From: Carpediemonas membranifera
Lineage: Eukaryota; Fornicata
NCBI GenBank assembly: GCA_019828565.1
Contig: JAHDYR010000056.1
Span: 1-55,954, forward strand
DNA: 55,954 nucleotides
Direction of reading: 5' to 3'
Within the stretch, counting starts at the first letter, position 1. Each line of letters opens with the position of its first letter. Position numbers and translations under genes: made by a program. The notes below the pieces were generated by a model, which was not told the origin of the DNA, searched no databases, and worked only from the letters and a program-made list of their open reading frames with translations. Of the stretch, positions 8,924 to 17,629 are shown in pieces.

Positions 8924-10537
8924 TTACTTCTTCACTGACCATCTCCTCCTCTTCAGCCCGGGAGGAACCTTGCGCAGAGTGGCGTGTCCCCTTGTCACTT
9001 CGACCGCATACTCGATTTCCCACTCGCGACACTGTTGGGCAAAACACGCCAGGGCGCTCTGGCCGTTTTCGTTGGGCTTAAACGCGACATGTGTCACCTT
9101 GCCCTCCTCAGACTTGCTAAAAACGTACATGCCGACGACTGGATCGATCTTTGGGTCAAAATCTCGGACAACATGGAGGTATGCAACGGACTTTCCAGTC
9201 ATTGAGCACCAGGCTTCAACAGCCCACTGAGTTAACCACTTCTCCTGCATGATTGGCTTACCGATGTTGCCCTCCTCCGTGACAGTGTGTACACTGCACA
9301 CTTCATGGAAAAGTTCGTCCCGGAGACCCTCCTCGGGCCGCCTGTACCCCGGAGTGGCCCGCCGGTTCATCTCTATCGCTTCCTTGTATATCTGCTCGCG
9401 GTAGTTGTCCGCCTTCGTCTCCGCTGCACACTGCTCTTCATTCGTCATCGTCTCCCAGCTCTTGAACGCATGAGGCTCCGTGACGCCCTCGATCATCATG
9501 AGGCAGTGTGTTATACAGTTGCCGTGGGGCAGGGTTTTGTATCTGACCCACTGCTTGCTCTTCTCCAGCTGATTGGCGACGTCAACTCTAAACTTGACTT
9601 CCCTGCTCCTCATCTGCTCGGAAGCTGGGTCGACGTGGTCGACCTGGACATATTCAACGTCCGACTCAGCCTCGAATGCCACCTCGTTGTCTGCCTCTTG
9701 CTCCTTATCTGCCTCACGCTTCTCCTCTGACTCTGCATTCACCTCTGACTCAGCCATCTCGTCCTCCTGCTCCTCCTCCTCTGCCTCACCCTCCTCCACT
9801 GGCTCCTCTTCCTCCTCTGACTCCTCCTCCGAGTCCTCTGGCCTGGCCTTCTCGGGCGTGATGATGAGGGCCTTGCGCTTCACAGACATGGAGGCCTCGG
9901 GCTCGTCCGTAGTGCGTCGGGGACAGGAAGTCCTGGAGACTGTGCCAGACTGTGGCGGGATGGGGCTGCATGGGAGTGATGCATCCATGGACTTGTCAGC
10001 GTCATAGGCTGCCTCTCGCTCAGCCTGCTGCTGCAGAAGGCGTCGATGCAGCGTGATGACTTCCTCACTCTTTGCCGTCAAGCTCTTCCTCAACTGCTTG
10101 ACTCTCTTCTTGTATCCTCGAACAATTTTGTGATAGTAATCGATGATAGCGCCAGTACCTGGGGGGAGCAGGGGCGTACCTTCTCCCGCGGGGGTCTCCA
10201 ACCATTCCAGGGCGATGATGTACTCTTCGAAGTACGAGCGGCAGGAGTGCTTCATGTAAGCAAGGTCTGCCTCCTTGCTGCGCACCCTGGCAACCATTGC
10301 TGTGACATGGTCGCGCACAAGCGCGTTGGTGAATGTCGCGTTGCGCCACGCCCGAACCTTGACACTCAGCGCCTCTTTTTCGATACGCGCGCCCTCATTC
10401 TCCTTGGCATACTCAGCCCTCTTGGAGTTCTTGAAGGCTGTGACAGCGGCCGACTCAAACGCCTTCATCTCCTTCTCCGTGAAGGTTGCCTCGATGTTCT
10501 CGTTCGAGGTCTTATCCTGCACCTGCTGAGACAGCAA
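8924..10537 (-). CDS. OTU-like cysteine protease domain protein
   Basis: The frame encodes about 537 aa, but its first codon here is TTG, so the true N-terminus is upstream. Residues 1-180 look coiled-coil, 230-290 are extremely Glu-rich, and ~329-520 resemble an OTU deubiquitinase. The candidate nucleophile motif is LPHGNCITH (C341), where OTU proteases have DGNCLF. A helix-strand segment WAVEAWCSMTGKSVAYLHVV and a later THVAF (candidate catalytic His) follow. Asp to His before GNC is unusual. OTU proteins cleave ubiquitin chains and occur in many viruses and transposons. The fold call is tentative. Confidence 0.45.
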   Translation of the reverse strand: MLSQQVQDKTSNENIEATFTEKEMKAFESAAVTAFKNSKRAEYAKENEGARIEKEALSVKVRAWRNATFTNALVRDHVTAMVARVRSKEADLAYMKHSCRSYFEEYIIALEWLETPAGEGTPLLPPGTGAIIDYYHKIVRGYKKRVKQLRKSLTAKSEEVITLHRRLLQQQAEREAAYDADKSMDASLPCSPIPPQSGTVSRTSCPRRTTDEPEASMSVKRKALIITPEKARPEDSEEESEEEEEPVEEGEAEEEEQEDEMAESEVNAESEEKREADKEQEADNEVAFEAESDVEYVQVDHVDPASEQMRSREVKFRVDVANQLEKSKQWVRYKTLPHGNCITHCLMMIEGVTEPHAFKSWETMTNEEQCAAETKADNYREQIYKEAIEMNRRATPGYRRPEEGLRDELFHEVCSVHTVTEEGNIGKPIMQEKWLTQWAVEAWCSMTGKSVAYLHVVRDFDPKIDPVVGMYVFSKSEEGKVTHVAFKPNENGQSALACFAQQCREWEIEYAVEVTRGHATLRKVPPGLKRRRWSVKK

Positions 10538-10626
10538 TGCCTCGAGTTCTGCCTTCTTCTCGCCCTGAATCTCGAAATATGAGCACAGGTGGTTAAAGTT
10601 GATCCCTATATAAACATTTGCACCAA

Positions 10627-10800
10627 TTACGTACCGTTCTTGACGACTATATCGAAGATATCGTTCTCGTCGAGCAATTTGTCCCGAAGAACGGCACTCT
10701 TCGCCTTGTTTGTCTTCTTCTCCTTGAATTCGGTGATAACGGCCTCAATCACATCATCTGAGGTGCTCTCGATCCACTCGTGAAGGAATTCGAACGTCAT
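10627..10800 (-). CDS. Probable 5' exon or frameshifted N-terminus of the OTU-like gene
   Basis: An ATG at 10800 opens a frame of 57 codons (MTFEFLHEWIES...) that ends just before the OTU-like frame becomes protein-like near 10565. The gap begins GGTACGTAATT and ends TTCAG before GGCGAG, which looks like an intron, but the GT-AG pairs with the best 5' sites do not keep phase. An atypical donor or an indel would be needed. It may instead be a separate 57-aa protein. Confidence 0.4.
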   Translation of the reverse strand: MTFEFLHEWIESTSDDVIEAVITEFKEKKTNKAKSAVLRDKLLDENDIFDIVVKNGT

Positions 10801-10809
10801 TCTTCTCTT

Positions 10810-11035
10810 CGTTATATCCCAATAATGGACATATAACAGAGATGAGAAAATTGCCAGTAACCGTAGGCAACGGGGTGTCGGAAACGTTATACCATACAAA
10901 CGGGGGATATAATCGCTCCGAAAACACCCATTATGTGGACTGAATGGCGATATAACGTATGGGGAGTGATCCGGCGAGCTTTCGGGCGGTGCAGGCTAAG
11001 ACACACCAAGTCTGTGGTGCTATAACGTACCTCGG
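10810..11035. promoter_or_regulatory. Cluster of TATAACGT-type motifs
   Basis: The octamer or its reverse complement appears near 10810 (CGTTATAT), 10882 (ACGTTATA), 10950 (TATAACGT) and 11021 (TATAACGT). They lie upstream of the OTU-like gene start, in a gene-free stretch. The spacing (about 70 bases each) is regular. They are candidate binding sites for an element-encoded protein. Confidence 0.4.
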
Positions 11036-11877
11036 GACGCACTGTGGAGGCCCCTAGAGTACTCGGTCATGGCATGTCAGACCAAGGGTCCCTCAAATCT
11101 GGCCCCATTCAGGATGCTCCCCCTAAATGTTCCGTTGCAAGCGTCTGACGGGCGTTCTCTGGATACCGACCAAGATGGAGGTCACGTGGATGAACGGACG
11201 ATAATTACGGTATTCTGGCCATGCCTGGTACTCTCAAATCATATATACTGATCTGTAGTTCATTTATAGTTCATATCGTATGATCATGATGGACTTTTGG
11301 TACTTGATGTTGTTTAGAGATAATTGTTGCTTTAATGATGCTCTGCGCCCGCATACTGATGTTTCTTAGTGTTGTGCACATGCCTACTACGTTAAAGCCG
11401 CCAGTATTCTTTCTATTCTTAAGTTCGCCATTTCAATCTCGTTGCGAGCATAAAGTGCACATTGTGAAAGGAAATTGGGTGGTTATATAATGGATACAGG
11501 GCAGGAAAAGGTACACGAATGCCGTCCTGAGGTTTGGCATGGGATACTGATCTCATACGTCAAAAATGGGCGGTGGTATTCGAATTTCAGAATTTCGGCA
11601 TGTCCGAATTCCGAGGCAAGCGGGTAGGGTGTACAAAACCTGGCCTGGGTCCCTACTGGAGCTAATAGATAACAGTATCACCGTGTATTCGGTTTTCAGA
11701 AATATAACTTGTGTTGGTATTGCAATTTCAGAATTACTTCCAGTACCGGAGATTGTCTTAGAATTTGGATGTTCATGACTACTTTAAAATTTTAAAAAGT
11801 TCCCATGAACCCACTCCAGCTCAGGATTGCGGATCTGAGCCAAGTTTAGGTCGAATCCAAGTATTTGATAATTTTGT
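11036..11877. other. Gene-free spacer with repeat fragments
   Basis: No convincing gene. It contains a ~43-base segment (11418-11460, beginning CTTAAGTTCGCCATTT) that recurs at 14744-14786, and the left arm of an inverted repeat at 11713-11735. The composition is AT-rich by eye. Confidence 0.5.
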
Positions 11878-11908
11878 ATGTACGAAATTCTGAAATTGCA
11901 ATACCAAC
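11713..11908. repeat. 23-bp perfect inverted repeat pair
   Basis: The arm 11713-11735 (GTTGGTATTGCAATTTCAGA...) is the exact reverse complement of 11886-11908. The loop is about 150 bases. The right arm overlaps the first ATG of the AT-hook gene, so it may be regulatory or the ends of a tiny non-autonomous element. Confidence 0.7.
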
Positions 11909-11922
11909 AGAAAACTCGTGTT

Positions 11923-13110
11923 ATGGAGGTTCTAGCTGCAAATAACGACGATATTGTTAAGCGCTGGTCTGATAGAGGTTCAGTGAAGACGCGTAGTGTG
12001 TACAAGAAGCACCTGGAGGACGTTTTGGCCAGCATTTGCCAGGAAACAGGCGCTGAAATGCAGAAGGGCATCGAGATTGTCCGAAGCGACAACGTTACGA
12101 CTTATTTGGCGCATTATTTCGCTACAAAGACGCCTGCTATGGCTAAGAGGATCGTTTCGGCTGTTCAGTCTTTCCGGAACTTCGACTTGCCACATCCCGC
12201 GAAGCCGTTGTCCTGGAAAGAGGAGGAAGAGGTGTCGCCTGCATCAGTTGAGAGTCTCCCCAGCCCGTATGGCGCCATTGCCATTCTGCTCAACCAGACG
12301 GGCTGGGAGTATTCGTATCTCCAAGGTAATCTCCCCGATGCGATAGACCTTACCTCGTGCCCGAGCTGGATGGGCTTTGGCACGCTCAAATCGGGATTCC
12401 CGCAGGCCAGTGCTGTATCGGAGGCGCTCAAGGTTCAGGGGTTGACGGTTCGCATGCTTCGCTTGTCGCAGCGGATCAACGTGTCCACCGATAGGATGCA
12501 GTCTATCGGCACGCTAGAGCGCCGCGGCAGACCGCGGGAGAAGCCTCAGAAGGTCATTAAGGACAAGCGCATCAGCCTGACCGATGAGCAGTTCAGGCAC
12601 CAGTTGGCGTCCAGTCACTTAACGACCACGCGGCGCCCAACGATCCTCGATCTCAACCCGGAGATCCGAAGCTCTGCCGACCTGGTGCCGCCGATGCTCG
12701 ATGACTGGCTTTACAACAGGCTCAAGGCCAGAATGATCGAGCTTCACGATACTAAGAAGAAAGAGAGGCAAAGCGAGGCTGACAAGGAGGCGGAGTTCGG
12801 CTCGCCGACTCGCGAGACAGAGATGCCAGAGGGCGAGAGAGAGGGCGATACTGACGAGGAGGCGGTGTCCGACGAGCCAGCTTACCAGGCAGAGTGGATG
12901 CACTACGAGGTGCCAGCTCGCGAGGAGAGCGCCTTTGGTGAGGAGGTGGACTTATGCAAGAGTGCCGATGAGGAACCAAAGATCGACCACGACGAGCATG
13001 GCGGGGAGGTGGCGGGCAGAGATGGTGATGGGGAGATTCAAGAGAACGTGATTGATGAGGAGCGCTCAGAGAGCGATACTGCCGACAGTATCGTCTTTTC
13101 CTTCATCTGA
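11923..13110 (+). CDS. AT-hook protein of the TIR element
   Basis: The frame is open from ATG 11878, but that region is part of an inverted repeat; I favour ATG 11923 (395 aa). Residues ~20-95 form a helical bundle somewhat like the core-binding domain of tyrosine recombinases, but no R-HxxR-Y catalytic set follows. A GRP-centred AT-hook (RRGRPREK) lies in the middle, and the last ~120 residues are very acidic. AT-hooks bind the minor groove of AT-rich DNA. Likely a DNA-binding or architectural protein; an inactivated recombinase is a weaker alternative. Confidence 0.55.
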   Translation: MEVLAANNDDIVKRWSDRGSVKTRSVYKKHLEDVLASICQETGAEMQKGIEIVRSDNVTTYLAHYFATKTPAMAKRIVSAVQSFRNFDLPHPAKPLSWKEEEEVSPASVESLPSPYGAIAILLNQTGWEYSYLQGNLPDAIDLTSCPSWMGFGTLKSGFPQASAVSEALKVQGLTVRMLRLSQRINVSTDRMQSIGTLERRGRPREKPQKVIKDKRISLTDEQFRHQLASSHLTTTRRPTILDLNPEIRSSADLVPPMLDDWLYNRLKARMIELHDTKKKERQSEADKEAEFGSPTRETEMPEGEREGDTDEEAVSDEPAYQAEWMHYEVPAREESAFGEEVDLCKSADEEPKIDHDEHGGEVAGRDGDGEIQENVIDEERSESDTADSIVFSFI

Positions 13111-13274
13111 CATTGTAAAGAGGAAGAGTTTATGATTGGAGCATAGCGGATGTCCATAAACACCATTCATAAGCCAGTCCTGTCTTGTTTTCCACTGCTA
13201 CTTCTCTCGTTGCGACGCACAGCTAGCTGTCGCGAAATGCACTTTAAGACCAATTTTCACACAGCTACCTGTGC

Positions 13275-14570
13275 ATGGTGTTCGAGCTAGATAGCGACAA
13301 GCTGGAGCGACTTACTTCCTTACCTGGTAATAGTAGACAATATCTGCACGACTTTGAACCTGAAAAGCTGCAGGTCGTGATCAAAGTTGATGAGCATTAT
13401 GATATGGAGGTTCCCACCCTGCTAGCGCTCAAGGACAGTCCGCATGTCCTCCCTGTCGTCGATACAGGTTTTGTCGACCGTGATCCAGCCTTCATGGCTC
13501 CTTTGGTCAACTGTACCCCCTTCGCTGACATCTGCCAGGCTCACTCCAGCGTGCAGTTCCGCTATGTTTCGCATCTGCTGCAGGCAGTATGCTACATGCA
13601 TGACCACGGGGTTGTCCATTGCGATATTAAGCCAGACAACTTCCTCTTCAGCAAGACTCAGAAGGGATACCTCATTGATTTTGGGTCTGCAATGAGGAAG
13701 CCGGCTAATGGCGACGACAGGTGGGCCATACAACTGAGATTTGTATCCGAGTATCGCGGCACCCATGGATATTTGCCCCCAGAGCTGTTCTACGAGTACC
13801 TTGTCTCGCGCTCAGTGATTACTGCTGCACGCGACACCTCCAAGCTCGCGCGCATGACGGCAGGGGCTCTTTCCGTCACTTCTTATGTCGTGACACCTGC
13901 ATCGGACATTTACTCTTGCGGTGTAGTCATTTTGATGCTCTTTTACGGTCTCCCCAAGTCCCCCTTTGCCGCGAAGGTGACTGACATGGGTGCAAACATG
14001 GCGCAGATCGACAACAAGAAGAAGAAGAAGATGCTGAAGCTTGGTAGCTTGCTGAACTGGTGCCAATTCTATGGTGGGCAGTTGCAGTTGTCACCTCAGG
14101 CACAGACACATTTCAAAGATTGCCTCGAGTGTGTCAACGTGAACTCTGAGCTCCCGATTCGCGGCACCACGCCACCTACTTGTCTCAGCCTGTACGACCT
14201 GGCAATGCAGATGCTCCACTTCGACCCAACAAAGCGTCCCACTGCTGCCGAATGTCTTGACAAGCTCAAGGTCATCATGCGCGTGCATGAATGCGTCGCC
14301 AAGCCGAGTCCGCTTCTGTTAGATGATACAGAAGAGGTCACCCTGTCTGCAGCTCAGCGAAAGAGACTGACCGACTGCTGTCAGCGAGGGTTTGAGGGTC
14401 AAGTCTTCTATCGGCGCTGCATAGTGTGTGGTAGAGACCTTCATGGACGCGAGAACGTCAGCTGTGACACATGCCACAAGGGATACAGGCAGGTGAGCAC
14501 CAATAAGTGCGCAAAAGGTGTGCGCGGAAGACTGCACAGGCAGTTTATTGCGATGATTGAGCGGACGTAA
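13275..14570 (+). CDS. Ser/Thr protein kinase with C-terminal zinc finger
   Basis: This 431-aa protein has VVIK (K37), HCDIKPDN (D117, N122), IDFG (D135), GTHGYLPPE, and ASDIYSCGVV. The catalytic set is complete, with HCD replacing HRD. The glycine loop is not obvious, so the N-lobe is reduced. Style and the large activation-segment insert recall Cdc7 or CK1-like kinases. Near residues 395-420 it has CIVCG...SCDTC, a zinc finger resembling the one in the HEPN protein of the same element. It sits 164 bases after the AT-hook gene on the same strand. Targets are unknown. Confidence 0.75.
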   Translation: MVFELDSDKLERLTSLPGNSRQYLHDFEPEKLQVVIKVDEHYDMEVPTLLALKDSPHVLPVVDTGFVDRDPAFMAPLVNCTPFADICQAHSSVQFRYVSHLLQAVCYMHDHGVVHCDIKPDNFLFSKTQKGYLIDFGSAMRKPANGDDRWAIQLRFVSEYRGTHGYLPPELFYEYLVSRSVITAARDTSKLARMTAGALSVTSYVVTPASDIYSCGVVILMLFYGLPKSPFAAKVTDMGANMAQIDNKKKKKMLKLGSLLNWCQFYGGQLQLSPQAQTHFKDCLECVNVNSELPIRGTTPPTCLSLYDLAMQMLHFDPTKRPTAAECLDKLKVIMRVHECVAKPSPLLLDDTEEVTLSAAQRKRLTDCCQRGFEGQVFYRRCIVCGRDLHGRENVSCDTCHKGYRQVSTNKCAKGVRGRLHRQFIAMIERT

Positions 14571-14773
14571 AGAGATTGATACTTTCTGTGATGCAGGAAT
14601 GAGATCAATGCTGCTGACAGGTCTCGAGATGGCAGAGGTGCTGGAGAAGAGAGCGCAGAAAAGGCATCAGAAGTAAATGAACGAGGTAAATTCCAGTTCG
14701 CCGGAGATGATATCCTTCCTCGTACGCGGCATGTGTCTTGGGTCTTAAGTTCGCCATTTTAATCTCGTTGCGA

Positions 14774-14887
14774 GCATAAAATGCACACTTGTGCATTCGA
14801 GTACAGTGACGAAATCCCTCAATATGCTACCAGCAGTGCATTTAATAACCAATATCAACGCCGAGACGCGTGTAGTTCGGAGCCATG
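14774..14887 (-). repeat. Partial inverted copy of the 240-bp repeat
   Basis: About 114 bases match the distal half of the 240-bp repeats in reverse complement. It is preceded at 14744 by a segment shared with 11418-11460. This places one unit in inverted orientation relative to copies 1 and 2. The region 14571-15008 has no gene. Confidence 0.8.
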
Positions 14888-15008
14888 CATTCAAATGGCT
14901 GATAATGCACTCGTCCTTATCTTAATACAACATCAACTCCTTTTCTCCGCAATGCGGATGAGAATGCCTATTCTCGTGATCTATAACTACCAATCATGTT
15001 TTCGTTCT

Positions 15009-17564
15009 TTACTCATACTTGCCGCAGATGCACACATCCAGTGAGATCTCTCCTTCCTCATGGACATCGATGTCTAACCATTGCCCGTCAAACACGAGCC
15101 CTACCTGCCTCAACACCTTCTTCCATAGACCATCCACTTGACCTTCAAACAGAGGTAACAGTTTCTGACAGTCTCCCTCGTCCAATGTTCCAGTGCCCTC
15201 GCTCCGAATACGGATCCAGTGTTTGGCGTCCTTGCAGCAGCGATGGACGCGCATTGTCTTCAGACGTATTTGGTGGGGAACGTCTGTTGACTGTCGCCCA
15301 TACGAGACGACGCCACGGAGGAATCGGTAAAACAACTCGACCTGCTCCTTCAATATCGTTCTCTCAAGGACCATCTGGTTGCGCCTTAAGTGTACTCTAC
15401 TTTCCTGATTGCCAATAAAGTCGCGCTCGAATGACTCCTCAATAATCCGGCCAAGTGGGACTCGGATTTTTGACTGAATCTCCGGCAACACAGCAACTCG
15501 CGCTAAGCCATGAAGTGTGTCGATGGAGGGAGCCTTCTTGGCTACCTTAGACGGCGGCCGGATTGGAATAGACTCCGACACGGTGCTGGTCGTGCTCAGA
15601 CACATTGTCAGTGAAAAGAGGTGAACAAGCAACGCTGTCAGTCGATGCCAGGTGATAATGTCATCTGTGGCCTCCTCGTGAGAGTAATAATGCTCTTGCA
15701 GGTAGGCAACGAGTCTGAAAAGTGGCTGAACGGGGGGAGGGAATGCCATGTAGAGACCGTTTCCAATTGACGCGATCATCTTCCTCCCCTTCACTTGCTC
15801 ATTACAGCCAGTCGTGCGACTGGGAGGTTCAAACTTAGCCAGCCTGGCGAGGTCAGCGTTTCTGGCCTTCTTGGTCTTGATTTCCTCCGGGGTAGAGTCT
15901 GGGTCGACCTCAATTGGCTTGAACATCCGACAAATGTTGTGTATCAAGGAGACGAAGTCATGACTGAGGTGCATGATCGGCGGGACAAGGAAGATTTTGC
16001 CCCTATCGAGAGTTGGGTCATCCGAGTTCTCGAATAGGCTGGGCATGATGCACTTATTCTTCTTGTTGTAGAACGACCCCCACTTCTTCTCTCTATCCAG
16101 GACTGTCTTGTCCTCAACAGACATCTTCTTCGCATACATCACGTCTGCAATCGTGTTTCGTGGGGTGAGACCGAATGGGCTCCAGGCCTTATTGTCAGCA
16201 TGTACCGAGCTGAATGGAGAGGGATAGCTGCCGCCAATCAAGGTTCCACAGACTTTTGACATCGCTGGGTGGTCTGCGATGAACATAACGCGAGTGACAC
16301 GGCACAGGAGACCGGTATTTCTCACCTCAAGTGCCTCGCGATGGGTACTCTCGACTGAGCGCTCGATGAAGTCGAAGAATTCTCCAATGCGCTTCTCTGG
16401 TCCGTTGTACTCGAGTATGCGGAAGGGTGGTGTTCCGCCTGACGGGAAGACTTTGCCGGAGACATCGATAAACCGAACCTTCACAGATGTAGTCAACCCT
16501 CGCCATCCATCGACCCAGACGAGAAGATCAAGCGGCACTGTCTGAGTCTCTTCAGCTTGAGTCTGCGCTGTCAACTGCTTGCCCACGTTCTTACGAGCAG
16601 CCCTTGACCTCTCGAGATCGATAGGCGAAGCCACCGCCTGGCGATAGTACCGCATGAGGTCAAACTCAGCGTGTTGCACATGGGAATACCTGCCGCTAGA
16701 CTGGAGACGCGGGTTGAGACCGGCTCTCTTCATCACGTCATTATGTGCAGTTCGCTTCATTGCCGATTCGTAGAAGATGCACACCGTCGTACCTCTGAGC
16801 ACTTCAGTGTTATAGTCGTCGCCGTCGAATGTAGCGTTGACTTGTTCGAGGTCTGCGTCGACGTGGGTAATCAGGTCGAGGTCATACTCGCGGTGATCCT
16901 TGTCCGTCCTCTTTGCTCGTGTCTCTTGAGTGATCGCCATGGGTATGTAGCCCTTTAGGGCCTTTTTCAAGTTCCTATGCGACTTGACAATGGTCTCAAC
17001 GTCTGCGATGTTCCGAATGCTGCACTGAAGCGACTTGACTTGGTTTGTGACCTGATTGATGTTGATAATGTCAAGGTTGAGTCTCTGTGCAAGGGCTTGC
17101 ATGATGTGAATCTCGTCATTGACTGCATTCACGCCGATCGTGATGGCCCTGAGCTCGTTGGACACCTGCAGAAGACGTTCAGTGTCAGCAATACGCTTAA
17201 GTAGACGAGCATTCTCTGCCTCGAGGCCGAAGCTATCAGAATGCAGAACATATGCACCAACGTAAAGGTGACTGGGACCAGAGCGGTGTGCCTTCTTCTC
17301 CTTTGAGATGCTAGTGGATGATGGCGCTGGGTAGAGATTGCTAGAAATAGCCTCACGCGATACAGCGCCGATATTGATTAGTTCCTGCGCGATGCGGGCT
17401 AGCTCGAGCCTTTGCTGGTGTTTGGAGGTATCAAATCCGTTAATACGGCGATCCACTGCGTCAATCGAGAGCCAGACGCTGCAAAGGATGGTATTGATGT
17501 CATCAGTGCCCTCCGGAGCATAGATAGATCCGTTAGACAGTTTCCACTTCAGTTGAAGCGCCAT
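15009..17564 (-). CDS. Candidate DDE-type transposase of the TIR element
   Basis: This 851-aa protein is the largest in the element. After a coiled-coil N-terminus (~110-205), residues ~345-550 follow the layout of large transposases seen in animals and protists: a strand with WVDGWRG (D352) and a following strand, a long spacer, then MFIADHPAMSKVCG (D431), and VPPIMHLSHDF (~527-537) after an Asn/Lys-rich stretch. In those families the first two Asp are catalytic and the P-x-x-LH motif precedes a helical domain carrying the last acidic residue. The usual CxxC after the second Asp is absent. Family assignment is inference from motif order only. It is divergent from 17630 with 65 bases between starts. 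Confidence 0.45.
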   Translation of the reverse strand: MALQLKWKLSNGSIYAPEGTDDINTILCSVWLSIDAVDRRINGFDTSKHQQRLELARIAQELINIGAVSREAISSNLYPAPSSTSISKEKKAHRSGPSHLYVGAYVLHSDSFGLEAENARLLKRIADTERLLQVSNELRAITIGVNAVNDEIHIMQALAQRLNLDIININQVTNQVKSLQCSIRNIADVETIVKSHRNLKKALKGYIPMAITQETRAKRTDKDHREYDLDLITHVDADLEQVNATFDGDDYNTEVLRGTTVCIFYESAMKRTAHNDVMKRAGLNPRLQSSGRYSHVQHAEFDLMRYYRQAVASPIDLERSRAARKNVGKQLTAQTQAEETQTVPLDLLVWVDGWRGLTTSVKVRFIDVSGKVFPSGGTPPFRILEYNGPEKRIGEFFDFIERSVESTHREALEVRNTGLLCRVTRVMFIADHPAMSKVCGTLIGGSYPSPFSSVHADNKAWSPFGLTPRNTIADVMYAKKMSVEDKTVLDREKKWGSFYNKKNKCIMPSLFENSDDPTLDRGKIFLVPPIMHLSHDFVSLIHNICRMFKPIEVDPDSTPEEIKTKKARNADLARLAKFEPPSRTTGCNEQVKGRKMIASIGNGLYMAFPPPVQPLFRLVAYLQEHYYSHEEATDDIITWHRLTALLVHLFSLTMCLSTTSTVSESIPIRPPSKVAKKAPSIDTLHGLARVAVLPEIQSKIRVPLGRIIEESFERDFIGNQESRVHLRRNQMVLERTILKEQVELFYRFLRGVVSYGRQSTDVPHQIRLKTMRVHRCCKDAKHWIRIRSEGTGTLDEGDCQKLLPLFEGQVDGLWKKVLRQVGLVFDGQWLDIDVHEEGEISLDVCICGKYE

Positions 17565-17629
17565 CTGTCAGTCGCTCTTTCAAGAATTCTAAAGATCCTA
17601 AAAATGCGTGACTTCGAGAAGATCATCTA

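Noticed and set aside
9573-10007. Ser-rich 144-aa plus-strand ORF
   Set aside because: Antisense shadow of the Glu-rich linker (GAG/GAA codons) of the OTU-like gene.
11923-13110. Tyrosine recombinase (Crypton-like) for the AT-hook protein
   Set aside because: Only the N-terminal helical bundle is suggestive; no R...HxxR...Y set exists in the rest of the protein.
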